Source: an uncultured Clostridia bacterium (GTDB lineage: Bacteria; Bacillota; Clostridia; Christensenellales; UBA1242). From it: a stretch of DNA of 13,090 bases. How positions within the stretch are numbered: the stretch's first letter is position 1; each line of letters opens with the position of its first letter. Below the pieces are notes generated by a model. That model was given only the letters and a program-made list of their open reading frames with translations, had not been told where the DNA came from and did no database searches. The stretch is taken from the NCBI GenBank assembly GCA_947584775.1, contig CANPWT010000029.1, forward strand, positions 1 to 13,090, in the 5' to 3' direction. This document shows positions 6,501 to 13,090 of the stretch, piece by piece. A program made the position numbers and the translations under genes.

Positions 6501-6810
6501 CCCATTGATGATGTTAACTAGTATGCTCGCTGGCTCGTATGAAAATATTGATTACAACGAATTATTTAAAGATTTAGAACTTCCACGTGAAATTAAAGAG
6601 ATTGACTTTAATAAATTAGTTAACGAAACACTTAAAGATAAAGATACTTATAACTTTATAACGGTGGACGATGTTATTGCTGAATATATTACCGATGAAA
6701 ATGGCGAAATTATAAAAGAAGTTATAACAGTAAAAATAAATAGTGATTTTAACATATTAATTTCATCGTTAACCGGCAGCATAACATTAAGTATGGAAAT
6801 TGAATTTTAA
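3517..6810 (+). CDS. Large lipoprotein with two Ig-like repeats and an embedded, probably inactive, signal-peptidase (S26B/SipW-like) domain
   Basis: The 1097-residue protein starts at an ATG 4 bases after GGAGG. A lysine-rich N-terminus, a hydrophobic stretch and the lipobox L22-T-A-C25 predict a lipid-anchored surface protein. Residues about 41-112 and 117-190 are two copies of a bacterial Ig-like module (shared pattern: L..FDG/ADG, then MI, MP and a final Y.G.Y strand). The rest is mainly charged helix. Residues about 680-775 break the pattern. NSDMAPDIQPGAAVIV, then NVDEIVAFYDNGNLKIHKIVNV (H725), then ENDQEI (D750) and AIVGKVV follow the order of the S26B signal peptidase core (G-S-M-x-P, HRIV, D, IxGKV). 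The residue before the key Met is D689 rather than Ser, so catalysis is doubtful. The gene leads a unit with an ABC ATPase and permease and may be a partner or substrate of that exporter. The overall family is not recognised. Confidence 0.9.
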   Translation: MKNKIIKSIIATGVIAGVSLGLTACGNDKNNQSNNNEVAQYYFYDCETTYNLNEYFSLEGAKLKITLFDGTVKEVTITNSMIKQMPDMSTPGSKAIIIEYDGREYVLTINVIINEVSYTVTGYNSTYSVGDDFDLSNLYLSISMADGSIISVKVTANMIETMPNMQEKGLKVVVINYGGKQYTFDFDVLDTKQQDMLNKLEQFKQDLNNKSIKSSKITLHVDGAAKYLDKNAELNEEIFSILTQETYDLQGAQVYKTGAGQFIVYKEFDTRDDLLNFYFATNIASLFESQELIFVCNCPAEHYYGLLSNYMDENGWENYENFAAFSDLLYNRFGISNLAPASFDDIKNIVVSRFVSFNGNNVVIDTSYISKTVYESIINAIVKTSLNVRGSNILQDSGNNLKAKLDMLKIMQNSLDNLSNIENVYDFLINDVLLTEKDSFYVDMVSSQLCSMAEIRDENTVDELNYLIRKDVKNLRERKFTNLTEVLQAIVEINDVLQSAPDGNRDILSRLDIIVDGLDAQNPNMVSDFIYSFKELVSIVTVTSGQTNDTNDLNVANRHLQYTHDGTYYYYDVQTVSNSEELVEKYFSAVKNLLRGFESIDKETNLRELFNSSLSFVRQMNEVNKEIQQNNYKVFGVSIINYYPITTQVEEMLRAYVSLYDAEIIADIFDQIRYVVPQGSSKFFYENSDMAPDIQPGAAVIVMPSESYNVDEIVAFYDNGNLKIHKIVNVRSDGGVKYYTCKANTASENDQEITESAIVGKVVKVSNYDLFLYLRLPEDTITLLSDCADIIYEELAKPEPDYLKIIDEVCEKFNVKKDEYVNQFNNGEFHLFADVFDSFMDLDMLTGEDKEFFTTVKTSCQYLDSLFVEDFNRTELLNQINALAKGLAKYTQNSIGQYSEVFEMIANLSDTQNNIYTNIKNTIKNHKTFIKNNLQMLTSMLGFEEGTEAKTELDNIIDYYINAYIHDEFNLTEMVKELTGFVNEYCDENVVAVYNPLMMLTSMLAGSYENIDYNELFKDLELPREIKEIDFNKLVNETLKDKDTYNFITVDDVIAEYITDENGEIIKEVITVKINSDFNILISSLTGSITLSMEIEF

Positions 6811-6816
6811 ATAAAC

Positions 6817-6851
6817 AATAAAACATTTATCGAAAGATAAATTGTTTTATT
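6817..6851. terminator. Long A/T-rich hairpin with GAAA loop between lipoprotein and ABC genes
   Basis: Positions 6817-6831 pair with 6836-6851 (15 pairs, one bulged T) around a GAAA tetraloop. The stem starts 7 bases after the lipoprotein stop and ends 4 bases before the AAGGA ribosome binding site of the ABC ATPase (6856-6860). It may be a partial terminator, an mRNA processing site or a 3'-end stabiliser that sets the lipoprotein:transporter ratio. The stem is nearly all A-T, so it may be weak as a terminator. Confidence 0.5.
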
Positions 6852-6866
6852 TTATAAGGAAAAGAC

Positions 6867-7574
6867 ATGTTAATTGTTAAAAATATTTGCAAAAGTTATA
6901 AAAACAAACAGGTTTTATGCGGGGTTGATTTAACTGTAAAAACGGGCGAAATTAAGGGGCTTATTGGTGTTAATGGCGCGGGGAAATCTACCTTAATTGA
7001 AATTATTTGCGGGGTAAAAAAATTTGACGATGGTTATATTGAAATAAACGGCATAGACATTACAAACAAAAAACGCAAATTAGACATTCAAAAAACCATT
7101 GGCTATATGCCCCAATCTTTTAGTTTGTTTAACGACCTTACCGTGGAAGAAAATTTGGGGTATCTTTGCGCGGTGTATGATATAAATTTAAAAAGAGTTG
7201 ATGAAGTTATCAACATTTGCCATTTAAATGAATTTAAAAAGGTTTTAGCAAAAAATTTATCGGGTGGGTATAGGCAACTTTTGTCTATGGCTGGCGCTAT
7301 TATTCACTCCCCTAAATTTTTAATTTTGGACGAGCCCACAAACGCTATGGACCCTATTTTTAGAAAAAGATTTTGGCAAATTGTCAACAGTTTAAAAAAA
7401 GATGGAATTACTGTTTTGGTTATAACCCATTATTGGGAAGAACTTGTTGAGTGTGATAATTTTGCTTGCCTTGCGGGCGGAAAAATTAAATTTAACGGCA
7501 GTTTAAGTGAATTTAAGCAAGATGGCTTGCTAGATATTGAACAAATTTTAAATAAATACACCCTGGAAGAATAA
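6867..7574 (+). CDS. ABC transporter ATP-binding protein (ABC-2/DrrA-YadG type)
   Basis: The 235-residue nucleotide-binding subunit powers the permease encoded next. Walker A is GVNGAGKST at residues 34-42. The Q-loop is GYMPQSFSLFNDLTVEENL. The signature LSGGYRQ begins at residue 131, Walker B FLILDEPT has D155/E156, the D-loop is NAMDP and the H-loop His is H188 in VITHYWEE. Every catalytic motif is intact and the length is typical of a single-domain ATPase. The start ATG follows AAGGA by 6 bases. The stop is one base before the permease start, so the two are surely co-translated. The upstream lipoprotein suggests an envelope-directed exporter, but the substrate is unknown. Confidence 0.96.
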   Translation: MLIVKNICKSYKNKQVLCGVDLTVKTGEIKGLIGVNGAGKSTLIEIICGVKKFDDGYIEINGIDITNKKRKLDIQKTIGYMPQSFSLFNDLTVEENLGYLCAVYDINLKRVDEVINICHLNEFKKVLAKNLSGGYRQLLSMAGAIIHSPKFLILDEPTNAMDPIFRKRFWQIVNSLKKDGITVLVITHYWEELVECDNFACLAGGKIKFNGSLSEFKQDGLLDIEQILNKYTLEE

Positions 7575-7575
7575 T

Positions 7576-8679
7576 ATGAATAAAATTAAACAGTTTTTTA
7601 AAATTTCTAAATACGAAATGATTAGGGTTACGCGCAATAAGGTTGTTTTTACAATGTTACTAGTTTTTTGCGTGGCTTTAATGCTGTTATTATCATATGT
7701 GCAAATAAACACCTCGCGCTACCCTATTGCCATTTTTACAGACGGCGTTAATATGGAAGAAACGCCTGTTGTGCAACTTGTTGATGAATCGCTATCCTTT
7801 GGCAAAATAAGTTATGTAACCAGCGAGGAAGAAGGCATAAAATTATTAAAATCTAACCAAGTTTGCTTTTTTATACGCCTAGTTAAAGGCGAGGATGCGG
7901 ACAGCACAACTGCGGTTATTTATTACGATAGGGCCAACCCGGTGGCCAACACAATTACAGCATCGATGCAAGACAAAAAAAATGAATATACATATAAAGC
8001 GATAACCGAATTTTTAACTAGATACGGCATTGTTTTAAATGAAAATTATTTTCAGGCGTTGTCGTTTGTGCCGGCAAATAATGCAAACATTACTGTTAAA
8101 CAAGTACCATTTGCAATTGAAGTTGTGTGCTGTGTTTCCATTGTTTTGATGCTGGGCATTGCTTATTCGCTTGCGCGCGATAACGAAACGCAGGTTAGCA
8201 AAAATATAGCCTACATACCCGTTGGCTCAAACCGATATTTAATTTCTAAAATTTTGCCATATTTTGTGCTGGGTATAATTCAAATTGCACTGATGTTTTT
8301 GCTTGGGATGTGGCTGTTTAACATTAAATTTCAAACCAATTTGTTAATTTGCATTTTACTTTCTTCGTTTGGGGTGCTTTCCATACTTACGCTTGGGTTG
8401 CTGTTCAGTCTGTTTAAAAGCCAAATTTCATCCATATTTATTGGCTTACTGACCGTGCTAGTGCCGGTGTTTGTGCTAATTGTTGTATATGTTCAAGCCT
8501 GCCCAATTTACATACAAATATTATTGTATTGCGTGCCAACCACCCCATTTGCAATATTTATTAGTGCGATGATTCATAATGGCGTAGTTTTATGGCAGTA
8601 TATTCCTATATTTATTGTTCAAATTTTGGTTTATTATTCCATTGCATTATTTATAACAAAAAGGCGAGTAAAACAATAA
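7576..8679 (+). CDS. ABC-2 type transporter permease
   Basis: The 367-residue membrane protein has the ABC-2 permease (ABC2_membrane_3-like) plan. One transmembrane helix lies near residues 24-42. An extracytoplasmic region of about 130 residues follows (43-170), with AIFTDGVNMEE and the AVIYYDRANP segment typical of the family. A block of about five to six helices runs from residue 176 to 360. The end, ITKRRVKQ, is positively charged, as expected of a cytoplasmic tail. It starts one base after the ATPase stop, inside the same reading unit. It should form a homodimer with two copies of the ATPase and export an unknown substrate, possibly a peptide, lipid or drug. Confidence 0.93.
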   Translation: MNKIKQFFKISKYEMIRVTRNKVVFTMLLVFCVALMLLLSYVQINTSRYPIAIFTDGVNMEETPVVQLVDESLSFGKISYVTSEEEGIKLLKSNQVCFFIRLVKGEDADSTTAVIYYDRANPVANTITASMQDKKNEYTYKAITEFLTRYGIVLNENYFQALSFVPANNANITVKQVPFAIEVVCCVSIVLMLGIAYSLARDNETQVSKNIAYIPVGSNRYLISKILPYFVLGIIQIALMFLLGMWLFNIKFQTNLLICILLSSFGVLSILTLGLLFSLFKSQISSIFIGLLTVLVPVFVLIVVYVQACPIYIQILLYCVPTTPFAIFISAMIHNGVVLWQYIPIFIVQILVYYSIALFITKRRVKQ

Positions 8680-8695
8680 CGCCTTTTTTGTTTTT
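8655..8695 (+). terminator. Intrinsic terminator overlapping the permease 3' end
   Basis: AAAAAGGCG (8658-8666) pairs with CGCCTTTTT (8680-8688) around a 13-base loop, extended by an outer AAC/GTT after one unpaired T and followed by a T-run. The permease stop codon (8677-8679) lies in the loop, so the left arm is coding sequence. It closes the lipoprotein-ABC operon. Confidence 0.75.
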
Positions 8696-8711
8696 GGTCA
8701 ATTAATTTTTG

Positions 8712-8740
8712 TTTACAAATTTAAAATTGTGATTTATAAT
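8712..8740 (+). promoter_or_regulatory. Promoter of the glycosyltransferase-acyltransferase fusion
   Basis: TTTACA (8712-8717), a 17-base spacer and a perfect TATAAT (8735-8740) lie 30 bases before the start codon. The gene is thus transcribed separately from the ABC operon, which ends at the terminator just upstream. Confidence 0.75.
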
Positions 8741-8770
8741 ATAATTAACAATTTTACATAGGAGAATTTT

Positions 8771-10768
8771 GTGGTTATTACAGTTGTTTGCGATGTTTAT
8801 GGAAAAGAAAACAACGGAACAGTTGTTGCAGAAAACAACCTTATAAGATATTTAAAAGAACATGGGCACACTGTGCGCGTGCTTTGCTCGAACCAAGATT
8901 ATGTTGGGCAGGAAGGTTTTTACATTGTACCAAACTATAATTTTGGCAAACTAATAAACAATTATGTTAAAAAAGTTGGCATTGAACTTGCCAAGCCAAA
9001 CAAAGATATAATTCGTGCCGCATTTACGGGCGCGGACATTGTCCATATTATGTTGCCCTTAGGGCTTGGGCTTGCCAGCGCAAAGATAGCAAACGAAATG
9101 GGCTTGCCTGTTACGGCCGGCTTTCATATGCAGGCGGAAAATTTAACAAGTTATATTAAACTTAATAAAATTAAATTTATAAACGATGCTGTTTACAAGT
9201 TTATTTACAAGCATTTATATAGCAAGGTGGACGGCATACATTACCCCACCCAATTTATACGCGATGTTTTTGAAAAGAAAATAAAAAAGCAAACGCCCGG
9301 CTATGTTATTTCTAACGGTGTGCACAGTTATGTTAAAAAGCGAAATGTGGAAAAGCCTATTGAATATAAGGATAAAATTGTAATTCTTTCCACGGGCAGA
9401 TACGCGCGCGAAAAATGCCAAGATACGCTTATTAAAGCGGTTAAATATTCCAAATACAAAGATAAAATTCAACTTATTTTAGGCGGGCTTGGCACAAAGG
9501 AAAAATATTTTAAAAAGTTGGCCAAAAATTTGCCAAATGCCCCGTTATTTAAATTTTTTTCCCGCACGGAAATTATTGATGTTTTAAATTATAGCGATAT
9601 GTATGTCCACCCCGCGCAATTTGAACTTGAAGGCATTGCGTGCATCGAGGCAATAACTTGCGGCAAACTTACCCTTGTTTCCGACTCGCCTTTAAGCGCC
9701 ACCAAAAATTTTGCGGTGGATGAAAAATGTGTGTTTAAATGCAGGAACGCTAAATCGCTTGCAAGTGCAATAGATTATTGGATTGAACACCCCAAAGAAA
9801 AGGCCAAAGTTGAAGAAAAATACCTTAACAGCGCAATTAGTTTTGACCAAGACGAATGCATGAAAAAAATGGAAGAAATGCTAATTAAGGTGTATAACGA
9901 AAATAAAAATAAGAAGCCCACTAATTTAAAAAAAACAAAAAAAGTAAAAGATAAAAAAATTATATATTATTCCGATGTAAATAATGACGATTTTTCTAAA
10001 TTTAACATAAAAACGACCAAAGTGGACGGCAATTTTAAATATATACACAAAAATCCTATTTGGCTGGGGCTTTCTAGTATAATCTATCGGCTTATTGCCC
10101 TGCCCGTTTTGTGGGTGTATGTATTTTTAATTAGGCGCATTAAATTTGTTAACAAAAAGGCAATTAAAAAATTAAAAAACCAAAAAGCATTTTTTTATGG
10201 CAACCACACCGCCTTTTTGCTTGATGCCTGCATCCCTAATTTTGCCGGCTACCCATATAGAAATAAAATTATTGTTTCCCCCGACACGGTTTCAATTAAC
10301 GGCATTAAAAATTTAACACAAATGTTGGGTGCTATGCCCCTGCCGTGCGACACTAGCGGGATGAAAAACTTTATTAAGGCGGTTGAGTATTATCATCAAA
10401 AATGCCATATAACAATCTACCCCGAAGCGCACATTTGGCCATATTACACTGGGGTTAGGCCATTTGTGGACACTTCCTTTACATACCCTGTTAAACTAAA
10501 CGCGCCGATTGTTGCCTTTTGTGTTTGTTACGATAAGCCAAAGGGACTATTTAAAAATTTTAAAAAGGTTAGCATATCAGTGCATTTAAGCGACCCAATT
10601 TACCCAGATAACACCAAGCCTTTTAAAGAGGCAAGGCGCGAAGTTAGAGATAAGGTTTACACTTTTTTAAAAACCACAACCGAACAATATAGCGTATACT
10701 CGCCTTACGAATATGTTTACAAGCAACCTGATGATGACGAACTTGATTTTGTAGATAAAAGCGCATAA
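8771..10768 (+). CDS. Fusion of a GT4 glycosyltransferase and a PlsC-like acyltransferase
   Basis: The start is GTG, 6 bases after AGGAG (8760-8764). Residues 1 to about 375 form a GT-B, GT4-family glycosyltransferase: N-terminal VITVVCDVYGKENNGTVVAENNLIRYL, FHMQAENL, STGRYAREK, and the EX7E pair E285...E293 in ELEGIACIEA. A lysine-rich linker (about 385-410) leads to a second domain. It has a membrane-seeking stretch near 435-455 and then acyltransferase motifs: GNHTAFLLD (H479, D485) and IYPEAHIWPY (E552). These stand where PlsC/LPLAT proteins have NHxxxxD and FPEGTR. The His-Asp spacing is five rather than four, and EGTR has become EAHI. By family knowledge, such enzymes transfer sugar to a lipid acceptor and an acyl chain to a glycerol phosphate or glycolipid at the inner membrane face. 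A glycolipid role is inference. The 3' end is duplicated downstream. Confidence 0.92.
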   Translation: MVITVVCDVYGKENNGTVVAENNLIRYLKEHGHTVRVLCSNQDYVGQEGFYIVPNYNFGKLINNYVKKVGIELAKPNKDIIRAAFTGADIVHIMLPLGLGLASAKIANEMGLPVTAGFHMQAENLTSYIKLNKIKFINDAVYKFIYKHLYSKVDGIHYPTQFIRDVFEKKIKKQTPGYVISNGVHSYVKKRNVEKPIEYKDKIVILSTGRYAREKCQDTLIKAVKYSKYKDKIQLILGGLGTKEKYFKKLAKNLPNAPLFKFFSRTEIIDVLNYSDMYVHPAQFELEGIACIEAITCGKLTLVSDSPLSATKNFAVDEKCVFKCRNAKSLASAIDYWIEHPKEKAKVEEKYLNSAISFDQDECMKKMEEMLIKVYNENKNKKPTNLKKTKKVKDKKIIYYSDVNNDDFSKFNIKTTKVDGNFKYIHKNPIWLGLSSIIYRLIALPVLWVYVFLIRRIKFVNKKAIKKLKNQKAFFYGNHTAFLLDACIPNFAGYPYRNKIIVSPDTVSINGIKNLTQMLGAMPLPCDTSGMKNFIKAVEYYHQKCHITIYPEAHIWPYYTGVRPFVDTSFTYPVKLNAPIVAFCVCYDKPKGLFKNFKKVSISVHLSDPIYPDNTKPFKEARREVRDKVYTFLKTTTEQYSVYSPYEYVYKQPDDDELDFVDKSA

Positions 10769-10908
10769 GAAAACGCCAATAACCCATACTTTTGATTATT
10801 AAAGGCATAAAAAACATCAATAATATATGCTTTTAAATTAAAAGCGCATAAAAATGACAACAACCTATGATTAAAATTGTTTGATAAAAGTGCTTGAAAA
10901 AAACGCCA
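10754..10908 (+). repeat. Degenerate tandem repeat derived from the gene 3' end
   Basis: Four diverged units of about 40-46 bases begin near 10754, 10798, 10837 and 10883. The first contains the true end of the fusion gene, GAT AAA AGC GCA TAA. The third repeats it as attaaaagcgcataa and the fourth as gataaaagtgcttga, which would again read DKSA-stop. Units 1 and 4 also share aaacgccaataa. The pattern suggests repeated duplication of a stop codon plus the following terminator half. It fills the 166-base convergent gap. Confidence 0.55.
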
Positions 10909-10925
10909 ATAAATGGCGTTTTTTT
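10897..10925. terminator. Bidirectional intrinsic terminator
   Basis: AAAAAAACGCCA (10897-10908) and TGGCGTTTTTTT (10914-10925) are perfect 12-base inverted copies around a 5-base loop, giving a T-run on both strands. It lies between the fusion gene and the convergent exporter gene, 10 bases from the latter's stop codon. Confidence 0.85.
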
Positions 10926-10934
10926 ATAAAATAA

Positions 10935-13090
10935 TTAACGATTGTTGATTGAATCTATTGGGTTTTTCTTTGCAATTCTGTATACCGGCAAGAAACTTGA
11001 AACAAATGCCACCAATACCGAAACACCCAACAGCAATAACACTTGCCTAATGCCAAACACTAATAGTGTAACGGTAAAGCCAAGGTCGTTTAGTATTGCG
11101 CGGTTAATAAAGTAACAAGCAATACCGCAACCAATAGCGGAAAGAATAAAGTTAATTATGCAAATTACAAATGCCTCGGAGAAGAATATTGCAAACACAT
11201 CCTTGCCGCGCGCGCCAATTGCACGCAAAATGCCAATCTCCCGCTTTTTATACACTATGCTGGTTGATATGAAATTCATAAGCATTAAGCCGGAGAACAC
11301 TGCCAAACCAATGCCAACATACAACAGCGGCTTTGTCATAGCATTTATTGTGCCCTCGAACGAATTTAGTGTGGAAGTGGAAGCAAATTGAATACAAAAG
11401 CCAACGTTGCCTTCCTTATAAGTTTCGATATAATTTACTAAATCTTTATCTGTTTGTGGATTGTATCGCGCTACAACATATGTTGAGCCTAAAAAACTGT
11501 TAATGCATTCCGCACTTGTTATAACATACTCGTCTATGTAGTCACTGTCAAAATAGTATACTCCAACAATTTCATACTCCTTGCCAATATTGTTCCAATT
11601 GTTTATGGTTATTTTTGGGTCAGTTTTATAATCAATATTTAGGCGTTGAGCCAGTTGTTTAGAAATTACAATTTGATTGTCTCTTAAATTATTTATTGAA
11701 TGACCGCTTAACATTTCATAATTAATATTTGAATAAGTATTTTTAGTTAAAAATTCCGTAAATGACTCATAGGTATAAAAGTTACTAAGGTAAGCAAACA
11801 TATTGTTTTTGTAATAAAAATATGGATTTCCGCCACCATGGTTTGTTCGCATTAATTTATTAAATTGATTTTGATTTACATAGCACATATTTAATGTGCC
11901 ATATTTTGCAACAGTTGCCATTTCTTGCTGTTTTACATAGGTAGACATATCGTTGCTTTCAAGTTTTAAGTCTTTGTATCTAGAAATGTCGGTTTCGTCT
12001 TTAATTACACCAACAATTTTTTGGTTATAAATTGGCAAAGAACTGCCATATCCATTGTTAAAAGAAGCCTGTTTAAAACTGCCCTCGCTAAACGTAAGTT
12101 CAACTTCATTGCTTACAAAAAAATCGTACAAATTTTTAGAAATGCACATTTCATCATCCGCTTTTGGCAATCTACCCAAAACGCAGGTTAAGTGCAAATT
12201 TTGCATAACGTCCGTGTTAATTTCCATTACGCCAGAAACCAAGTTGGTCTTTAAACTTGAAAGGCTATACATTGAAGCGGATTCGTGAAAATCGCTTGAC
12301 GATATGTTAATATAATTGCCTTCTGCGCCTACCACCTTATAAAACTTTTTGTTAGGGAATTTGCTTGCTAGTTTATTAACATACTCACTACCCATAATGT
12401 CGACTGAATCGTAGCCATAGTCGGATGTAATGGTTTTTGTTATTGCAAGAGTATTTACATTTAAAAGTTTTAGCGATTCATTAACCGAACTTGCCCTATT
12501 AAAACTTGCCATAGTGTCCGTAATGCCAAACATGCAAAACGCTACGCATGAAAGCAAAATTGTAAAAATAAGCCTGATTGGTTTGTGTTTTAGCGAACTT
12601 GCGCCCATTTTAAATGAATCTTTAAACCTTAAACGAGATTTTATAAGTTTAAAGTTTTTAGGGTCGTAACTAGATTGATGAATATCTTCTTTTTCCGTTT
12701 TAACAAAAATCTCGCGGTTGCCCTCATCGGTTATAAAGGCGCTTTGCTTTATTTCATCGTTCGATTTTTGGTCAAAGGAAATTATTGTTTCGCCATCTTT
12801 GGTGTTGTTTTTAATTAATTCATTTATTTTTCTTAAATCTTCAAGGGTAAATTTAGAGCCTTTTTTAATGTGAATAATTTCATTGCCGATATAACTTACG
12901 CCTGAACTAGATTTTGCGGAAAGCACCTCTTTTTTAGTTTCGTCCGAAATTATTTTGCCGTCTTTAAGTTCTATAACACGGTCGCCGTATTCGTGCGCAA
13001 ACTCCCTATCGTGCGAAACAACAATAACAAGTTTTTGCTTGCTTAATTTTTTAAGTGTGTCCATAACCTGCTTGCCGGTGGTGCTATCTA
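10935..13090 (-). CDS. ABC transporter ATPase-FtsX permease fusion (MacB-like), N-terminus cut by window edge
   Basis: The reading frame enters from the right edge and stops at 10935. The ATG at 13064 is internal, because DSTTGKQV precedes it in frame and is the D-loop region of an ABC ATPase. Next comes VIVVSHDREFAHEYGDRVIELKDGKI with the H-loop His, then a linker of about 110 residues. One transmembrane helix (KPIRLIFTILLSCVAFCMFG, about 12580-12505) opens the FtsX/MacB part. About 380 extracytoplasmic residues follow, with NQIVISKQLAQRLNI typical of MacB-type domains. The C-terminus holds three more helices and the FtsX signature YKKREIGILRAIGARGKDVF. Walker A, Q-loop and signature motifs lie outside. 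Such fused half-transporters in Firmicutes are linked with peptide or antibiotic efflux and envelope stress; the substrate here is unknown. A small partner ABC subunit is not visible. Confidence 0.92.
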   Translation of the reverse strand, partial: DSTTGKQVMDTLKKLSKQKLVIVVSHDREFAHEYGDRVIELKDGKIISDETKKEVLSAKSSSGVSYIGNEIIHIKKGSKFTLEDLRKINELIKNNTKDGETIISFDQKSNDEIKQSAFITDEGNREIFVKTEKEDIHQSSYDPKNFKLIKSRLRFKDSFKMGASSLKHKPIRLIFTILLSCVAFCMFGITDTMASFNRASSVNESLKLLNVNTLAITKTITSDYGYDSVDIMGSEYVNKLASKFPNKKFYKVVGAEGNYINISSSDFHESASMYSLSSLKTNLVSGVMEINTDVMQNLHLTCVLGRLPKADDEMCISKNLYDFFVSNEVELTFSEGSFKQASFNNGYGSSLPIYNQKIVGVIKDETDISRYKDLKLESNDMSTYVKQQEMATVAKYGTLNMCYVNQNQFNKLMRTNHGGGNPYFYYKNNMFAYLSNFYTYESFTEFLTKNTYSNINYEMLSGHSINNLRDNQIVISKQLAQRLNIDYKTDPKITINNWNNIGKEYEIVGVYYFDSDYIDEYVITSAECINSFLGSTYVVARYNPQTDKDLVNYIETYKEGNVGFCIQFASTSTLNSFEGTINAMTKPLLYVGIGLAVFSGLMLMNFISTSIVYKKREIGILRAIGARGKDVFAIFFSEAFVICIINFILSAIGCGIACYFINRAILNDLGFTVTLLVFGIRQVLLLLGVSVLVAFVSSFLPVYRIAKKNPIDSINNR

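Noticed and set aside
11158..12669. Plus-strand open frames at 11158-11391, 12055-12288 and 12430-12669
   Set aside because: They are opposite-strand shadows of the ATPase-FtsX fusion gene and have no motif or ribosome binding site of note.

Overview
The window is a low-GC, standard-code bacterial segment with consensus -35/-10 promoters, AGGAG-type ribosome binding sites and A/T-flanked hairpin terminators. This points to a Firmicutes (Bacillota) relative, most likely an uncultured gut-type Clostridia lineage; that taxonomic guess is inference only. The enoate-reductase-type enzyme, the lipoprotein-linked ABC exporter and the fused ATPase-FtsX exporter all fit that setting.

Left part (1-1800). 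A minus-strand flavoenzyme of the Old Yellow Enzyme / enoate reductase type runs off the left edge. It is divergent from a tRNA-Leu(CAG) gene, and each has its own near-perfect promoter in the shared intergenic gap. Downstream of the tRNA lie about 370 bases without a gene. This stretch holds two further copies of the tRNA 3' end, collinear inverted fragments of the same tRNA, and several strong hairpins. It looks like the scar, or array, of DNA that used the tRNA-Leu 3' end as an attachment site.

Middle (1822-8679). An unrecognised 263-residue protein sits directly after the last tRNA 3'-end copy and converges on a cytoplasmic-looking Cu-Zn superoxide dismutase, with a bidirectional terminator between them. 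Next comes a three-gene unit: a 1097-residue lipoprotein, an ABC ATPase and an ABC-2 permease, ended by a terminator that overlaps the last codons. The lipoprotein has two N-terminal Ig-like repeats and, deep in an otherwise helical body, a domain resembling a SipW/S26B signal peptidase whose nucleophilic serine appears to be missing.

Right part (8712-13090). A consensus promoter drives a 665-residue fusion of a GT4 glycosyltransferase to a PlsC-like acyltransferase, probably a membrane glycolipid or phospholipid enzyme. Its stop codon and 3' end have been copied several times in a degenerate tandem repeat. The repeat ends in a bidirectional terminator shared with a convergent, edge-truncated ABC ATPase-FtsX fusion exporter.

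Most of the genes concern the cell envelope. The least explained items are the tRNA-Leu-associated repeat region with its neighbouring orphan gene, and the embedded signal-peptidase-like domain in the lipoprotein.
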